A DNA stretch of 64,000 bases from Cerrena zonata (Eukaryota > Basidiomycota > Agaricomycetes > Polyporales > Cerrenaceae), in NCBI GenBank assembly GCA_038087015.1, contig JASBNA010000063.1:124001-188000 (forward strand). Direction: 5' to 3'. Positions 1 through 10,591 of this stretch are shown in pieces (position 1 is the stretch's first letter; the number at the start of each line of letters is the position of its first letter). A program made the position numbers and the translations under genes. The notes under the pieces were generated by a model. The model was not told the origin of the DNA. It made no database searches and was given only the letters and a program-made list of their open reading frames with translations.

Positions 1-1018
1 TTTTGCAGCAAATTTAAGGTGCGAAAATTTAAACATAGTTTCGAAGATAAATAGAAATTTGTATTTGAAGAAGAGTGGTAAAGTATTTTGTTGATTTTGA
101 AATTTCTTCTGCCTTTCTGTTTACATCGATTCATCAAAGCATAGGTTTCTTTTTCATCATTTTACAATTGTAAACTCTACATTTAATAGTTCATGTGACT
201 AATTAATTCTACCTTCTGTTTATCCAACTAAGTGGTTCTGCTTGTTTATCAGTGGCACGTTTTTTGTCTATGAATTCTTTCTAAAATTTCCCTAACTACT
301 TTGGATTTTATTGAAGTATTTTAACCTACTTGAAAAAATGTGTTTTTTAACATCAAGTGCTTCTTGAGTTTGTCGTTTGTTGTAATAACAACCAAGCTTC
401 TAAAGCAAAATGTTAGGTGGACGTTCTCCAATAAGGTGAATAGAGTAAGACACTTTGATCTATTTATCAAATTCTCTTTGACTACATCAAAATAGTAGAT
501 TTCAATATACTCGGAATTATAAGCAAAAATATAACTAATAAGTAATGAGATTTTTTTTTTTCAAAATATTAATTTCAAAACTATTGTTTGTATAGAATTT
601 TCCATAATCGTAGGTAGGGGTGTAGTATCTGTAGTATGTAGGCCGGAAGAAAACCAATAGAGAGCATGGCCAAGAGTAGGAAAGTTTAATCAATCAGTTT
701 AACAATGCAATCAGTAGCTCAGCAGCAAACATCTAGTAGTCGAAGCATCAAGTTTACAGCGAGTAGTAATTAATCTCGAGCGTTTAGTGTTTCATTCTGA
801 TTAAATTTAAGTTTCGCAGGTTCAGTAACTATATTAATAGACTTAATTTTTCTCCCATTTGATCTGTGAGAGTAGGAGTTAGAATCTTTATTACCACCAA
901 TATATTTTTGATAACCATTATTTGCCATGGCTTCTTTTGCAACAATTTATGTTTCACACTTCCATTCTATCGGATTGATACCGGCTAATTTTTTTTGGCA
1001 AGAAATTCTAGCATTATA
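1..1018. other. Intergenic / decayed sequence left of the gag relic
   Basis: No convincing gene is visible. On the minus strand, about 780-930, a short open stretch rich in Asn, Lys and Ser lies just downstream of the gag relic. It may be the decayed basic tail of the same element. The rest is AT-rich with poly-T tracts. No LTR ends or target-site duplications could be recognised. Confidence 0.4.
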
Positions 1019-1470
1019 CTAATTCCTTGGAGACCAATACTTATAATTACTTCTAGAAGATCGGAGACGACTCTCCACGATAAGAGCCTCTTGCATAACT
1101 GAAAAAAGATCATCATACTGAGTTAAATTTAAGGCTTCACGAATACGAGGTTTCAAGCCATATTTATAATCAAAAATTATGAAAATGTGATTCCGGTAAT
1201 TGGGAAGAGTTTGAAGCTGACCACATAAGTCCAAAAATTTATCATTATACCTTTTGACAGAACCTCTTTGAACCATGTTTATGAGACAACTTAAAGTGTC
1301 GAATTCATGAGAAATGAGTCTCTCTTCACTAGTGAAGTCTCTTCTTTTTATAGTAGATCCATCCTCACCTGCAACATCACCAAAATGAGGTATACTAGTC
1401 AGAGAAAAAGAACTTTGGCGAGGGTGGACTTCGTAGTATCCAGACTTCTGTATTCATCAAAATTTTCCAT
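1019..1470 (-). pseudogene. Relic of a Ty3/gypsy-type retrotransposon gag
   Basis: The minus-strand reading frame ending at 1019 has the usual layout of the retrotransposon gag capsid family. It has a YNDKFLDLCGQL segment, then a YGLKPRIREAL segment, then an acidic helix ending in EALIVESRL. Gag of Ty3/gypsy elements forms the virus-like particle. The open frame continues upstream of the first Met at 1276 through a Ser/Glu-rich segment to about 1440. It then needs a frame change to join a possible start at 1470. It stops after SPRN at 1019, with no recognisable zinc knuckle and no protease, reverse transcriptase or integrase nearby. I infer an inactive fragment. The family assignment rests on motif pattern only. 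Confidence 0.55.
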
Positions 1471-1875
1471 CTTAAAATGCTAGCTGGGAGAGAAGAGAAA
1501 GGAAAATTATTGAGGGATTTTAGATATTTATATTAACCTCCTCAGACTTTTGTAATTGCTGTGTCCTGCCCTAGAGTCCGCCCTAGAGTGGCATAACGCA
1601 GTCATATTGAGCCAAGTGAATATACCGATACTGGTCCAAGTAAACAGGCATACAGACATACAGATAAGAAACTCTATTAAATGAATATAGTTTAGTATTT
1701 TCAAGTCTCTAGCCGCAATTTTGGATTTTTTTTTTTGCAGTAAGATTTACTGAGCTTATCTATAGACGGGCAAATTTGAGCCAAAACACTACTGAAGCCG
1801 GCATTTTTTAGAATATTATATTAAGTAAAGATTAAAGGAGAACTAAAAGAATAATAAATAAGTGAATGAAATGAA
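1471..1875. other. Intergenic region right of the gag relic
   Basis: AT-rich, without a gene. It holds two adjacent near-identical 12-bp units (CCCTAGAGTCCG, then CCCTAGAGTGGC) around 1570-1595. This is where a 5' LTR and leader of the gag element would lie, but no clear LTR terminus or primer-binding site was found. Confidence 0.35.
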
Positions 1876-3547
1876 TCAGAGGGATTTTTTAGAATTAGTA
1901 TCAACTTGAACATCTTGTTTATTTTTAACAGCCTCTTCTTCACTAGTTTCATCATCTACGACTTCCAGAACGGTACCGTCACCCATGTTATGTAAATCAT
2001 AACCTTGATCTTTCAAGTAGGCAATGAAAGCGGCATCTTCATTATCGATTGCATCTTGGTCAACAGTTGGACATAAGAATAAAGCCAAAAATGCCGAAAA
2101 CATACAAAGAGCAGCACTAACAAAGAAAGGGGCTTGCATTTCCCAATCAGCAGAGACTTTTCTAGCATTACGCATGATAATTGGGAAGATATAAGTACCA
2201 ACAAAAGCCCCAATTTTCCCCACCTGCAGCAGCGATAGCATAGTAACTACCTCTAACTGTAGTACAAGAAGTTTTAGCAGCCAATAAACCGATATTGTCA
2301 CCAGGACCAAACTCACCGAATGTTTGTTGGAAACCAAAAACCACCACAAAACTAGCGATATGTTTTTTCAAAGTAGGATAATGAGAAGCCATTGCAAAAG
2401 AGATACTAGATTGAATGACAAGAGCACCAGCAATGGTTAAACGAGGGCCGATATAATCTGCACTTAAACAACCCAAGAAAGCACCGGGAATATAAAATAA
2501 ATTGAAAACGACATTCCAGCCAAAATTCTTATATAAATCATCACCAGGGACGATTTCCAGAAGGATATAAGAAGAATAAGTTGAGAAAGAGTAAGTTGAA
2601 AAATCGTAAATAAACCAAATGAGAGAAACCACAGTAAGCCTAAACCAGTAAAATTTAACCACTTGCCACCAGGGGAATTTTTTAGCAGAACGAACACTAT
2701 GTTTTTTAAAACTTGAACTTTCCAGCATCTTTAATCTTAAGAAGAAAAGAGCCAAGGGAGGAATACAACCCAAACCAAGACTCACTCTCCAAACTGCAGT
2801 TAAATGATGATCAGAGAAAATCCAGAGACATACCAAGGGAACAAAAGCAGAAACCACGAAACCAACATCAATACAAAAATTTGTAAACCAACAGAAATAA
2901 CGATTTCTTTTACCAGCAGGTAATTCATTAGCAAATTCTGAAGCAATAACCGAAGAAGTTGGATACTCAGCACCAATTGCAATCCCCAAGAAAAATCTGA
3001 AAACAGTTAATGCTGCAAATAAACCTTGAGGAGAACCATTTTTACCCCAAGTACCAACTGCACAAAGTAAAGTGAAGATAATCAACATAGTATTAGCAAT
3101 CATCATCCCTTGTTTTCTACTCATATGATCGGAAATATAACCAAAAGAAAGTTGTCCAACAATAGTACCAACGAAAACAATAGCTGAAATGTTGGAAATA
3201 GCCGTCGACTCACTATAAGCCGTCCCATACAAAGTTTTCAAACAAGTATTAACCGTAGAAACAGAATTATTAACGTACCCATCAGAAAACAACCCTGCAC
3301 CCGATACAAAAGCATTCCAAAGATTTTTTTTATTGACCTTACCCATATTCTTACGGGTTAACTCATCATCATCATCATCAATCTCCCCATTTTCTCTAGC
3401 CCTTTCTCGGTGTTCAAGCTCTTTTTGTTCAATTTGACTTCTGAGTCTTAATCTACCTGCAGGGGTTATAGTAACCTCTTTAGGGATTTTTTCAATCCAG
3501 CCAATTGCCAAATCACGAAATGACTTTGGTAAATCTCTAGTAGCCAT
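1876..3547 (-). CDS. GIT1: Git1-like MFS permease for glycerophosphodiesters, one frameshift
   Basis: Major facilitator transporter of the Git1 branch, which imports glycerophosphoinositol and glycerophosphocholine across the plasma membrane for phosphate and inositol scavenging. After a charged N-terminal tail with an Asp run (residues 56-62) come GLFSDGYVNNSV (86-96) and MFS motif A, GQLSFGYISDHMSRKQG (131-147). GAEYPTSSVIASEF follows in the middle, then GKIGAFVGTYIFPI near the C-terminus. That last motif lies in another frame. Coding continues if one C of the pair at 2223-2224 is removed, giving about 556 residues, normal for the family. As written, the frame ends early. An extra base from sequencing is likeliest; a young pseudogene is possible. 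The acidic cytosolic tail ends at 1876. Confidence 0.8.
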
Positions 3548-4242
3548 CTTGGTATTCTAACGTTGATAATGGGCAAAAGAAAATCATTCTTTTCCCAAGC
3601 TACATATTAGAAGATTGTTGGTGATTTAAATACAAGCTGAAATATTAATCTGAGAGATAATGGAGAGATACTGCATGCGGCATCGAAATGAAAAAAATTA
3701 ATGCTAATTTTCTCTCTAATACTTATTTTTATTATTATTCTTTTCTTAAACCTGTAGGTTCAAATACCGAGTTTAAATCTCGAATTTTCTATCATGTATG
3801 GAAGCATATCTTTTGCTAGTCGATTTCATTGAAAATATTGTGTGGTTTATGGGAAAATGGGTATGTTTCTCCAGAACAATCGGGTCTGGGATTCGGGGAA
3901 CGTGCTCATCTTTTTGATTTATATGAAGGAAGGCTTTCTTTATCAACGTGGATTAATTAAATTCCTGCGGATGTGAATCCAAATATGCCATAAAATTGAT
4001 TGCCGTGTAATCCAAGCGTGTTTGAGTGCTTAGGTAGTCGTTTGGGTAGTCTTCTGAGCTATTGGATGGGTTCCATTGGACTGGGCCATGTTCACATGTC
4101 AATACAACACAAACGTGGAGGTGGCATTCCAATTCCGGTGATACGCGTGGTGCTTGGGTCTTTTGTGGGGAGTCCTTTGCAGCCGATTTATTCTAATTTA
4201 AATTATAGGTACTTTTAAAGTGTATTTAGATTTATGTATAAG
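3548..4242. other. Intergenic region between GIT1-like and URA4
   Basis: No supported gene. The part nearest the permease start is AT-rich and presumably its promoter. The 4000-4218 stretch is less AT-rich, but its open frame has no family features. Confidence 0.4.
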
Positions 4243-5307
4243 TTACTTAGTCCATTCAACGGTCCAGTTCAACAGCTTGCCGGCCTTGAATGGGACAACG
4301 GTCAACTCGTCATTGCCAAAGGCCTCCGGCACAACAACTTCCCTTTTAACCAAAACTACTTCATCGTTACAAACAACCGATTTAACATTGTAGAAACTGC
4401 GGCCGAAATCACTGGCGAAACCTTTCAATTTATCTAAGGCCCCGACTTTTTCAAAAGCATCCGCCAAATAAGCCAAGGCAAAACTTTGGGTGTAAACCCC
4501 AGCACACACACCAACATGTCTTGCTTTACTCAGTAAAGGATGAGGAGCACTATCACTACCAAAGAAAAAATAAGGCTTACCTGAAGTGGCAGCTTCGATT
4601 AAAGCTCTTCTATCACTAGGTAACTTAGCAACCGGTTTACAAAAATTGATTGGATTACCAGCCCAATCATCGATTGTTAAACTAAGATGATGTGCAGTAA
4701 TGGTAGCTGCCACTTTACTATGAGGGTTTTCTTGATGAATCAGATCCACGGTTTCGATGGCTTTGGCAGTGGTACAATGTTCCAAGATGATTTTTAAATT
4801 TGGGAAATCTTTACTTAATTTAACGAGAGCTGGTAAAAATTCCGGTTCGGCATTTAAAATATGAATATCTTCTTCGTGACTACCCGGTTTTTCTCCGTGT
4901 AAATTTAATACTAGGTTGTTTCTTTCCAATGCTTCGAAAACTGGATAAAATGGGGTGAAATCATTTGGATCAACCCCTTGGGATGAGTTGGTAGTCACCC
5001 CTGCTGGATAACATTTCACTCCTTGAATGGCTTCCAATTTGGCTGCTTCATCAATTAGTTCAGGGGTGATTTCTTTACATAAGTAAAAAGACATTAAAAA
5101 TGTAGTCTTGGGTGCTAACGCTTCAAGCTCTTTCTTATATTCAATAACTTGCTTTAAAGTTGTCACTGGTGGTACTAAATTAGGCATGATATACGCAATT
5201 GAAACCCCTCCTTCGCGAACAGTAGGTGCTATAAGCTTCATCATGTTTCCTGAACGAAGATGAACGTGCATGTCGGCAGTGAGCCCAAGATGGATTCTAT
5301 CGGTCAT
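4243..5307 (-). CDS. URA4: Dihydroorotase
   Basis: Converts N-carbamoyl-L-aspartate to L-dihydroorotate, the third step of de novo pyrimidine synthesis, in the cytosol. The zinc-site HxH is at residues 14 and 16 (ADMHVHLRSG). The lysine expected to be carbamylated is K98 in GVKCYPAG. Further metal ligands are H137 (LNLHGEK) and H177 (LEHCTT). An FGSDSAPH segment carries the catalytic Asp. This is the short class II (E. coli pyrC-like) form. I chose the start at 5307 (MTDRIHLG), giving 354 residues. The frame is open 36 codons further up, but those codons read as leader sequence, without homology. Confidence 0.93.
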   Translation of the reverse strand: MTDRIHLGLTADMHVHLRSGNMMKLIAPTVREGGVSIAYIMPNLVPPVTTLKQVIEYKKELEALAPKTTFLMSFYLCKEITPELIDEAAKLEAIQGVKCYPAGVTTNSSQGVDPNDFTPFYPVFEALERNNLVLNLHGEKPGSHEEDIHILNAEPEFLPALVKLSKDFPNLKIILEHCTTAKAIETVDLIHQENPHSKVAATITAHHLSLTIDDWAGNPINFCKPVAKLPSDRRALIEAATSGKPYFFFGSDSAPHPLLSKARHVGVCAGVYTQSFALAYLADAFEKVGALDKLKGFASDFGRSFYNVKSVVCNDEVVLVKREVVVPEAFGNDELTVVPFKAGKLLNWTVEWTK

Positions 5308-5719
5308 CTTTGCTGGTCTGTTAGTGTTTCTTGTAGGTTGTATTATAGTTGTCTTATCGGTGAAAATTTTTTTTTTTACGATTGACGTTGAAAAAAAATA
5401 GTAGGCCTGGTGCACAGGCGTAAACCGAAATGTGGAGCATTTTGCAACTAAATCGCTACATATTCAACTGCACCTTCACTACACCTTTACTACAACTTAC
5501 TAGTTTTATAGCCAAGTAAACATTATAAAGAAAAGAAAGTAATAACTTTAAGTATAAACATGAACCCATTAGAACTGAAAGGAAAGAGGGCTAGTCGAAT
5601 ACAAGAACACAAGGTAAAGATTACCAAGGTATCTAGCCACACGGACTGATTATATTAGAAAAAGGCAAAAAAAAAAAAAAATTCATAGCTAATGATACAA
5701 CAAATAAAATTGAACAAAA
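5308..5719. other. Intergenic: URA4 promoter and CAP1 3' flank
   Basis: AT-rich with short A and T runs and no gene. It contains the upstream region of the minus-strand dihydroorotase gene and the 3' flank of CAP1. No specific site was recognised. Confidence 0.4.
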
Positions 5720-7144
5720 TTAATTTCTCGACACAGCAGATCTTTCAAGTAAAGCATTAACATCATTAGAGTTCAAAACAACCCCATTTTCTGAACATTT
5801 TGCTTTACTCTTTAATTCATTACATAAACCGTCGATATCGATTTCAGTATATTTTGGATGGGAAGTGATACGGTCCCAGATTTCAGAGCATCTGACCGTT
5901 TTTTCGGGGGCCGGTACTACTTCGTCATCGTCATCATCATTATTGGGTGTTTCATTAACAGTTGGGGTATTTTTATAATCAGATCTCTTATTGGAGTTAT
6001 TGGAATTATAACTGGTATAAGATGAAGTAGAAGACTTGGCCGAATCACGTACTGAATTAGGACCACTCGAATCAACTGAAGGTAAACTACTCTTAACAAA
6101 TTCGTTAAAATTAAAGTTGGTATTAACCTCATCACTATAAGGATCGTAAGCAGATTCTTCAGTAGTCAAGTTAGCCAAAGGATCAGCTTCCTTTTTATTT
6201 TGATTAAAGTTATCTGCAAAAGCCAATGAAACATTAAATGCATTATCATTCAAAAATGATAATGGGTCATTGTTAGTATTCAACAGGAAATCATAATTGA
6301 AACCTTCACTATTATTGAAAAATGGATCATTATTAGCATCATTTTCATGATCGTTCTTGTATAAAGATGCAAATGGAGAATCTTGATTATTTACATCTAG
6401 ACTATGATTATTATTTTTTTTGGCAAACTGGCTTGCATCACTAGTAGTAGTTGAATCATGTCTTTTATATTTAGGAATAGGACATTCTTTGGTACCACAA
6501 GCTTCATTAAGTTTTATACAAAAAGGTTCGACTTGTTCTTCAAAATTATTAGCAAAATCAGAATCGGTAGATTGGGATTCGGGAGAAACCAAAATATTAT
6601 CATTTAGGGGAGAAGTAGAACTCAGAGATCCACCAGCAATCAAATCAGGTACTTGTTGATTAGAACGATCTTTACGTTTTAATTCATTAAATGATTGTAA
6701 ATTATCTTTTGACCAAGGAAATTTAGATAATAGTTGTTTAGAAACTTCAGGAGATTCCGAGTCTTCTTCTTCTTTCTTTGGATTTGGATTAGATAAGTGG
6801 CCAACCTTAGTTGGAAGATTCAAATCAGAAAAATCAGAGTGTCCTCTATATCTTGCCAATTCATTCTTTAGCATATCAACTTGTGCTCTTAAAAAATCAG
6901 ATTCAGTACTTACACGGACGTGTGCATCTTCTAACGACTTAACTTGATCTTCCAAATCCTTCATCTTACGTTCTTTACGTTCTCTATAAGCACGCTGAGC
7001 AGCTCTATTCTGAGCAGTTCTCTTGGACTTAGGTTCGGAATCTAATGGTTTACGACCTGGTTTGGTGTGGGCTTTCTTATCATCATGATCTGAGATTGGG
7101 GTGGAAACTTCCGAAATACTTCTCTTATCAGACATTGTTGGCAT
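5720..7144 (-). CDS. CAP1: AP-1-like bZIP oxidative-stress regulator Cap1/Yap1
   Basis: Transcription factor that accumulates in the nucleus under oxidative or drug stress and activates antioxidant and efflux genes. The basic region (residues about 31-59, with KRTAQNRAAQRAYRERKERK) carries the fungal Pap1/Yap1 signature, followed by a leucine zipper (60-100). Two cysteine-rich redox domains are intact. The n-CRD has C209, C216 and C221; the c-CRD has C419, C441 and C450. Spacings of 7/5 and 22/9 match those of the Yap1 disulfide switch, and the c-CRD holds the expected masked nuclear-export segment. The linker is Asn/Ser rich. Length 474 residues. MSDKRS at codon 4 is an alternative start. 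Confidence 0.95.
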   Translation of the reverse strand: MPTMSDKRSISEVSTPISDHDDKKAHTKPGRKPLDSEPKSKRTAQNRAAQRAYRERKERKMKDLEDQVKSLEDAHVRVSTESDFLRAQVDMLKNELARYRGHSDFSDLNLPTKVGHLSNPNPKKEEEDSESPEVSKQLLSKFPWSKDNLQSFNELKRKDRSNQQVPDLIAGGSLSSTSPLNDNILVSPESQSTDSDFANNFEEQVEPFCIKLNEACGTKECPIPKYKRHDSTTTSDASQFAKKNNNHSLDVNNQDSPFASLYKNDHENDANNDPFFNNSEGFNYDFLLNTNNDPLSFLNDNAFNVSLAFADNFNQNKKEADPLANLTTEESAYDPYSDEVNTNFNFNEFVKSSLPSVDSSGPNSVRDSAKSSTSSYTSYNSNNSNKRSDYKNTPTVNETPNNDDDDDEVVPAPEKTVRCSEIWDRITSHPKYTEIDIDGLCNELKSKAKCSENGVVLNSNDVNALLERSAVSRN

Positions 7145-7798
7145 TTCTTATTATTTCAATACAAAAATTGAACTAATAGTAATCAATTTCTTAAAAAAAA
7201 AAAATCAAGCAGCTCTTATCAGTATATATATTAACTCTGAGCAACTCAACGGCGGACTGGACTAAACTAGGGGGGAATGAACACTAAATGAATGTTCACT
7301 TAAGGGAAAACCTACTTCTTTAAGATGATTTCAATCAAGAAAAGTATCTTACTGACCTCCTGCTGAAAGCTCCCTGTCAATGCAGCTGTGGATTTGCCCT
7401 TAGTTTTATATCCTTTTTTTTTTTTCCATTAGGAAATCTTCGCCTTTTCTTTTTCTATGGGGTTCTGCGCTCCCGGTATTTGCTCTGGCCACTTCCGAAC
7501 ACGAAGCCCGCCCTCGGAAATTACCAGAAGCCGTCCTTATAACGGTTCGGGGTTACTCCTTCGGGGGGTTCCCCCGTCCTAACTGCGCGTGCCAGCGTTT
7601 TCCGAGGGCTGGTTTCAGACCGGTGAGTCATTGTGACCGGATCTCACCAATGCTGACAAATTCAATCTCTTGCTGAAAAGGCCCGTACACACGATAGAAA
7701 AGGTCCGTACACCTTTCGTTTTGTTTGGGTGCTTTCTTTTCACGATCTGAAAAGTTTATCGACAGATTACAACTTTACGATTGTTGCAACAGTTGAAG
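7145..7798. other. GC-rich divergent promoter between CAP1 and the tiny spliced gene
   Basis: Unusually GC-rich for this genome from about 7440 to 7640. It has many CGG/CCG triplets, a GGGGG/CCCCC inverted pair near 7563-7575 and a bZIP site (listed separately). No gene is seen. It probably serves both CAP1 (minus) and the small plus-strand gene. Confidence 0.45.
7620..7640. promoter_or_regulatory. TGAGTCA bZIP site inside an inverted repeat
   Basis: TGAGTCA (7624-7630), the AP-1/Gcn4 core, lies between CCGGT (7620-7624) and ACCGG (7636-7640). It is about 480 bp upstream of the CAP1 start. It would suit Gcn4-type control or CAP1 autoregulation; binding is inferred from the motif only. Confidence 0.4.
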
Positions 7799-8039
7799 AT
7801 GTCTTCTAAGCCAGATAATTCATATGTACGTAGTGCTGCCGCTAGGTCCTTGCTGCCACTTACTAACCAGAAAGCAGGAAGGGCAAATTGAAAACTTGCA
7901 GAAGCTTCGGGCAACCCTTGAATTGGTCAAACAGTCCACTAATAATATTTATAAAGATATCCAGACGGTTCATCTGAATAACCAGCAGATCATGCAGCTG
8001 GCACATACTACGGCCAAGCTTCTTGATAACTTGGAGTGA
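7799..8039 (+). CDS. Tiny spliced gene, 62-residue helical protein of unknown function
   Basis: Exon 1 is 7799-7825 (MSSKPDNSY) and exon 2 is 7878-8039. The intron 7826-7877 (52 nt) has donor GTACGT, a perfect TACTAAC branch point at 7861-7867 and acceptor CAG ending at 7877. The codon phase is preserved. Without splicing, the first ATG runs into a stop within about 30 codons. The product is 62 residues. It is nearly all helical heptads (ENLQKLRATLELVKQS onward) and ends in AKLLDNLE, with two CTG codons to be read as Ser. Length and helical character recall small DASH/Dam1 kinetochore or BLOC-type subunits, but I do not recognise the family. The gene model is solid; the function is open. Confidence 0.65.
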
Positions 8040-8110
8040 GGTCTTTGACGCGTATAGGGTGAGACTTTTTGTTTATTGGTCTATATATAAGAGAGATGCA
8101 GAGTACAGTA

Positions 8111-10591
8111 TCAAGTCTTCTTGATAACAGATATTTGGGGGAAATACTTGTGATAACCCGGTTGGATATGAATTCTATAGTCATTAGCGTTAAAGTTAGG
8201 TTCTTGTAAAGTCTTGATTAGATTGGTTAATTGAATTGATTGGAAAACACAGGTTTTAGCTAATGATTGATACCATTTGGTAATATTTACTTGATTTAAT
8301 TTTGAATTGGATTCACTAATTATTTGACTTTTAATTAGGGGATTCGATTCAATTAGCTTCAATATTTGGTTATAGATCTCTTTAGCTTGATTAACTTTAT
8401 TAACAATGACTTTCAAGATATCTTTGATTTGATTTAATTTCAAACTTTCACTATTGTATTTATTTAAGAATTCGGTAGAAATTGAATTCAAATATTGTTC
8501 ATAAGTTGGTAATGTAGGTACTCCAACTGAAGACCAAGGTTTCATCCTCAAATTGAAGAGTAATTTTTGATTGACAAATTTCGATGTTTTAACATTCCCA
8601 ATTTGGATCAATTTCAATGCATCATAAATTATAAAACTATAACGAATTGAATCGCATAGTAAGTTCATTGCTTGATTGATGGGTATCAAATACTCTTTGT
8701 TATATTGGGATTGTATTTCTAAGATTGGTAATACTTGAGTATTACAATATTGTTGATAATTTTTTAAATTTTGTTTCTTACTACCAGCTTTCAATTTTTT
8801 TAATCTTTTGGGGATTACATTCTTGATGTAATGAATTTTCAGACTTTGGATCTTGTCCACTCTCGTACTTAGATGTTCAGTCATCAATTGTGATAAATAC
8901 CATAAGTACCAATACATTTGTCCAAATTCAAAATCTTTATATAAATCTAATTCAAAACCTGAAAGCGCAACTTCCATCATAACTTCTAATTTCATATAGT
9001 AAATAAATGAAGTAATAGATAAAGATAAATCTTGTTCATCCTCTTCATAATCTTTAGTATATTCATTGAAATTGTAAAGTTTATCACCAATTTGATGATT
9101 ATTCCATAATTCAACTTCTAAATTCTCCAGTGACGCTTGTAAAGTATCCCAAATTAATATTGCCCTTGATAATAATTGACGTTGTCTACATCTATTATTC
9201 CCAGGAATTAAAATTAAATGATGGATCCCAGCTTCAACATCACCTAAAAGTTTATTTAATTGATCCATAATATTAGTTTTAGTGGTTGCTATTTGATCTT
9301 CATTTCCTCCAATTGAATTCCAATAATCAGGACGTATTATATTAGAATTAAGACAACAAAAATTTTCCATATATTTCATAGTCATACTGGTTATATTTTC
9401 AGTTGATGATCCAACAATTGATCTATCATCTCTAATGAAAAATAGTTGAAATAATCCTCTTGCTAAAACGCTATAATTTTCATCAATCTCTTGAGAAACG
9501 TCAAATTTTAAAAAATTAATTAATTGATTAAAATTATCAATATGACTTAATTTCCTAATGAATTCCAATAATCTTTCGAAGCAATTGGTTAAATTGGTGT
9601 AAGCTTCATCGGCCGGTAAACAATATATTTCATTAGGGATACTTGGATTGTTACAATCCAATTGAACAAACATTGAAAATACTCCTGCTGGTGCTTCGTA
9701 TTTGTTTGATCCAATTGTAGACTTGATGGTTTGGATAAGTTGTAAAGATTCTTTAATAAACTTACAATCGTGTTCTATAAGTTGGGGTCTCTCTTCATTG
9801 AAAATATTGATTGGTATAACGAAGAGTGACAGCAAGCTTAAAATTCCTTGAAGCAAACGTAAATATTGAACGATGAGCTCAAGTTCTTTTTCATCTTTAC
9901 CAGTTTGACTGTTAATCCATAAAATCGAATTATTGATTTCATACATAATAGTTTCATATGGAACTGAGATCAAATAATCAAAATCCATACTTCTAGTAGT
10001 CAAATCTTCTTCTTCATATAAAACATTCATACCAACAGTCAAAGTAAATCCAATGATTTTACACAACCCCATAACAAAGCTTCTCAATACCATATTGGTT
10101 AACTTATGTTCGAATGATTCGTCGTCATTTGGTACGCTTCCATATAATCTTTCATTTCGGAAAGTTGTCTTTTTCAAATCTCCGCCATGCTTCAAATAAT
10201 TCTCTAAAAAAGTTTGAACATATCGACAACTTAATACTGTCACTGGTAACGATGAATTGTTTAGCCAACTCATATACAGTATAACCAACTGATTCATCAC
10301 GCCAATCACAGATGAAGCTTTTTGAGATTTATAAGTGTCAAATTTTAATTCATCTTCACTAAGTGCAATCAAACCGGTATCCAATCGCTTATTTGATACT
10401 TCCAATGCTCTAGCACCTTCAAGCATATTAAACAACGGCGACTGCACGACATGGTTGTCCTTTATAACCTCCACGGACTCAAATACTGCTTTTGTAATGT
10501 CAACATATTCTTCTATATTATTATCTTGTTAGAATTTTCTCGTTATCAGATCCGAAAATGATGCAAACATACCTTTTTCATCCAGCAGCAT
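8111..10591 (-). CDS. MAK10: NatC N-acetyltransferase auxiliary subunit Mak10/Naa35
   Basis: Large auxiliary subunit of NatC, which co-translationally acetylates N-termini such as Met-Leu and Met-Phe on ribosomes. Exon 1 is 10573-10591, the intron is 10513-10572 and exon 2 is 8111-10512. The intron (60 nt) has GTATGT, a TTCTAAC branch point and a TATAG acceptor. Splicing adds EEYVDITKAVFESV ahead of the first in-exon Met at 10474, and that segment is the conserved Mak10 N-terminal helix. It is followed by the family motif around ALEVSNKRLDTGL and GVMNQLVILYMSWL. The spliced length is 806 residues. The start codon is followed by two CTG codons (read Met-Ser-Ser in this clade). Confidence 0.88.

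Noticed and set aside
620..632. TGTAGTATCTGT resembles a conserved stretch of U2 snRNA
   Set aside because: Only about 13 bases match; the flanking U2 branch-site recognition sequence and stems are absent.
4000..4218. 72-codon plus-strand ORF in the GIT1-URA4 spacer
   Set aside because: No family features, no promoter evidence, and unusual composition for a protein.
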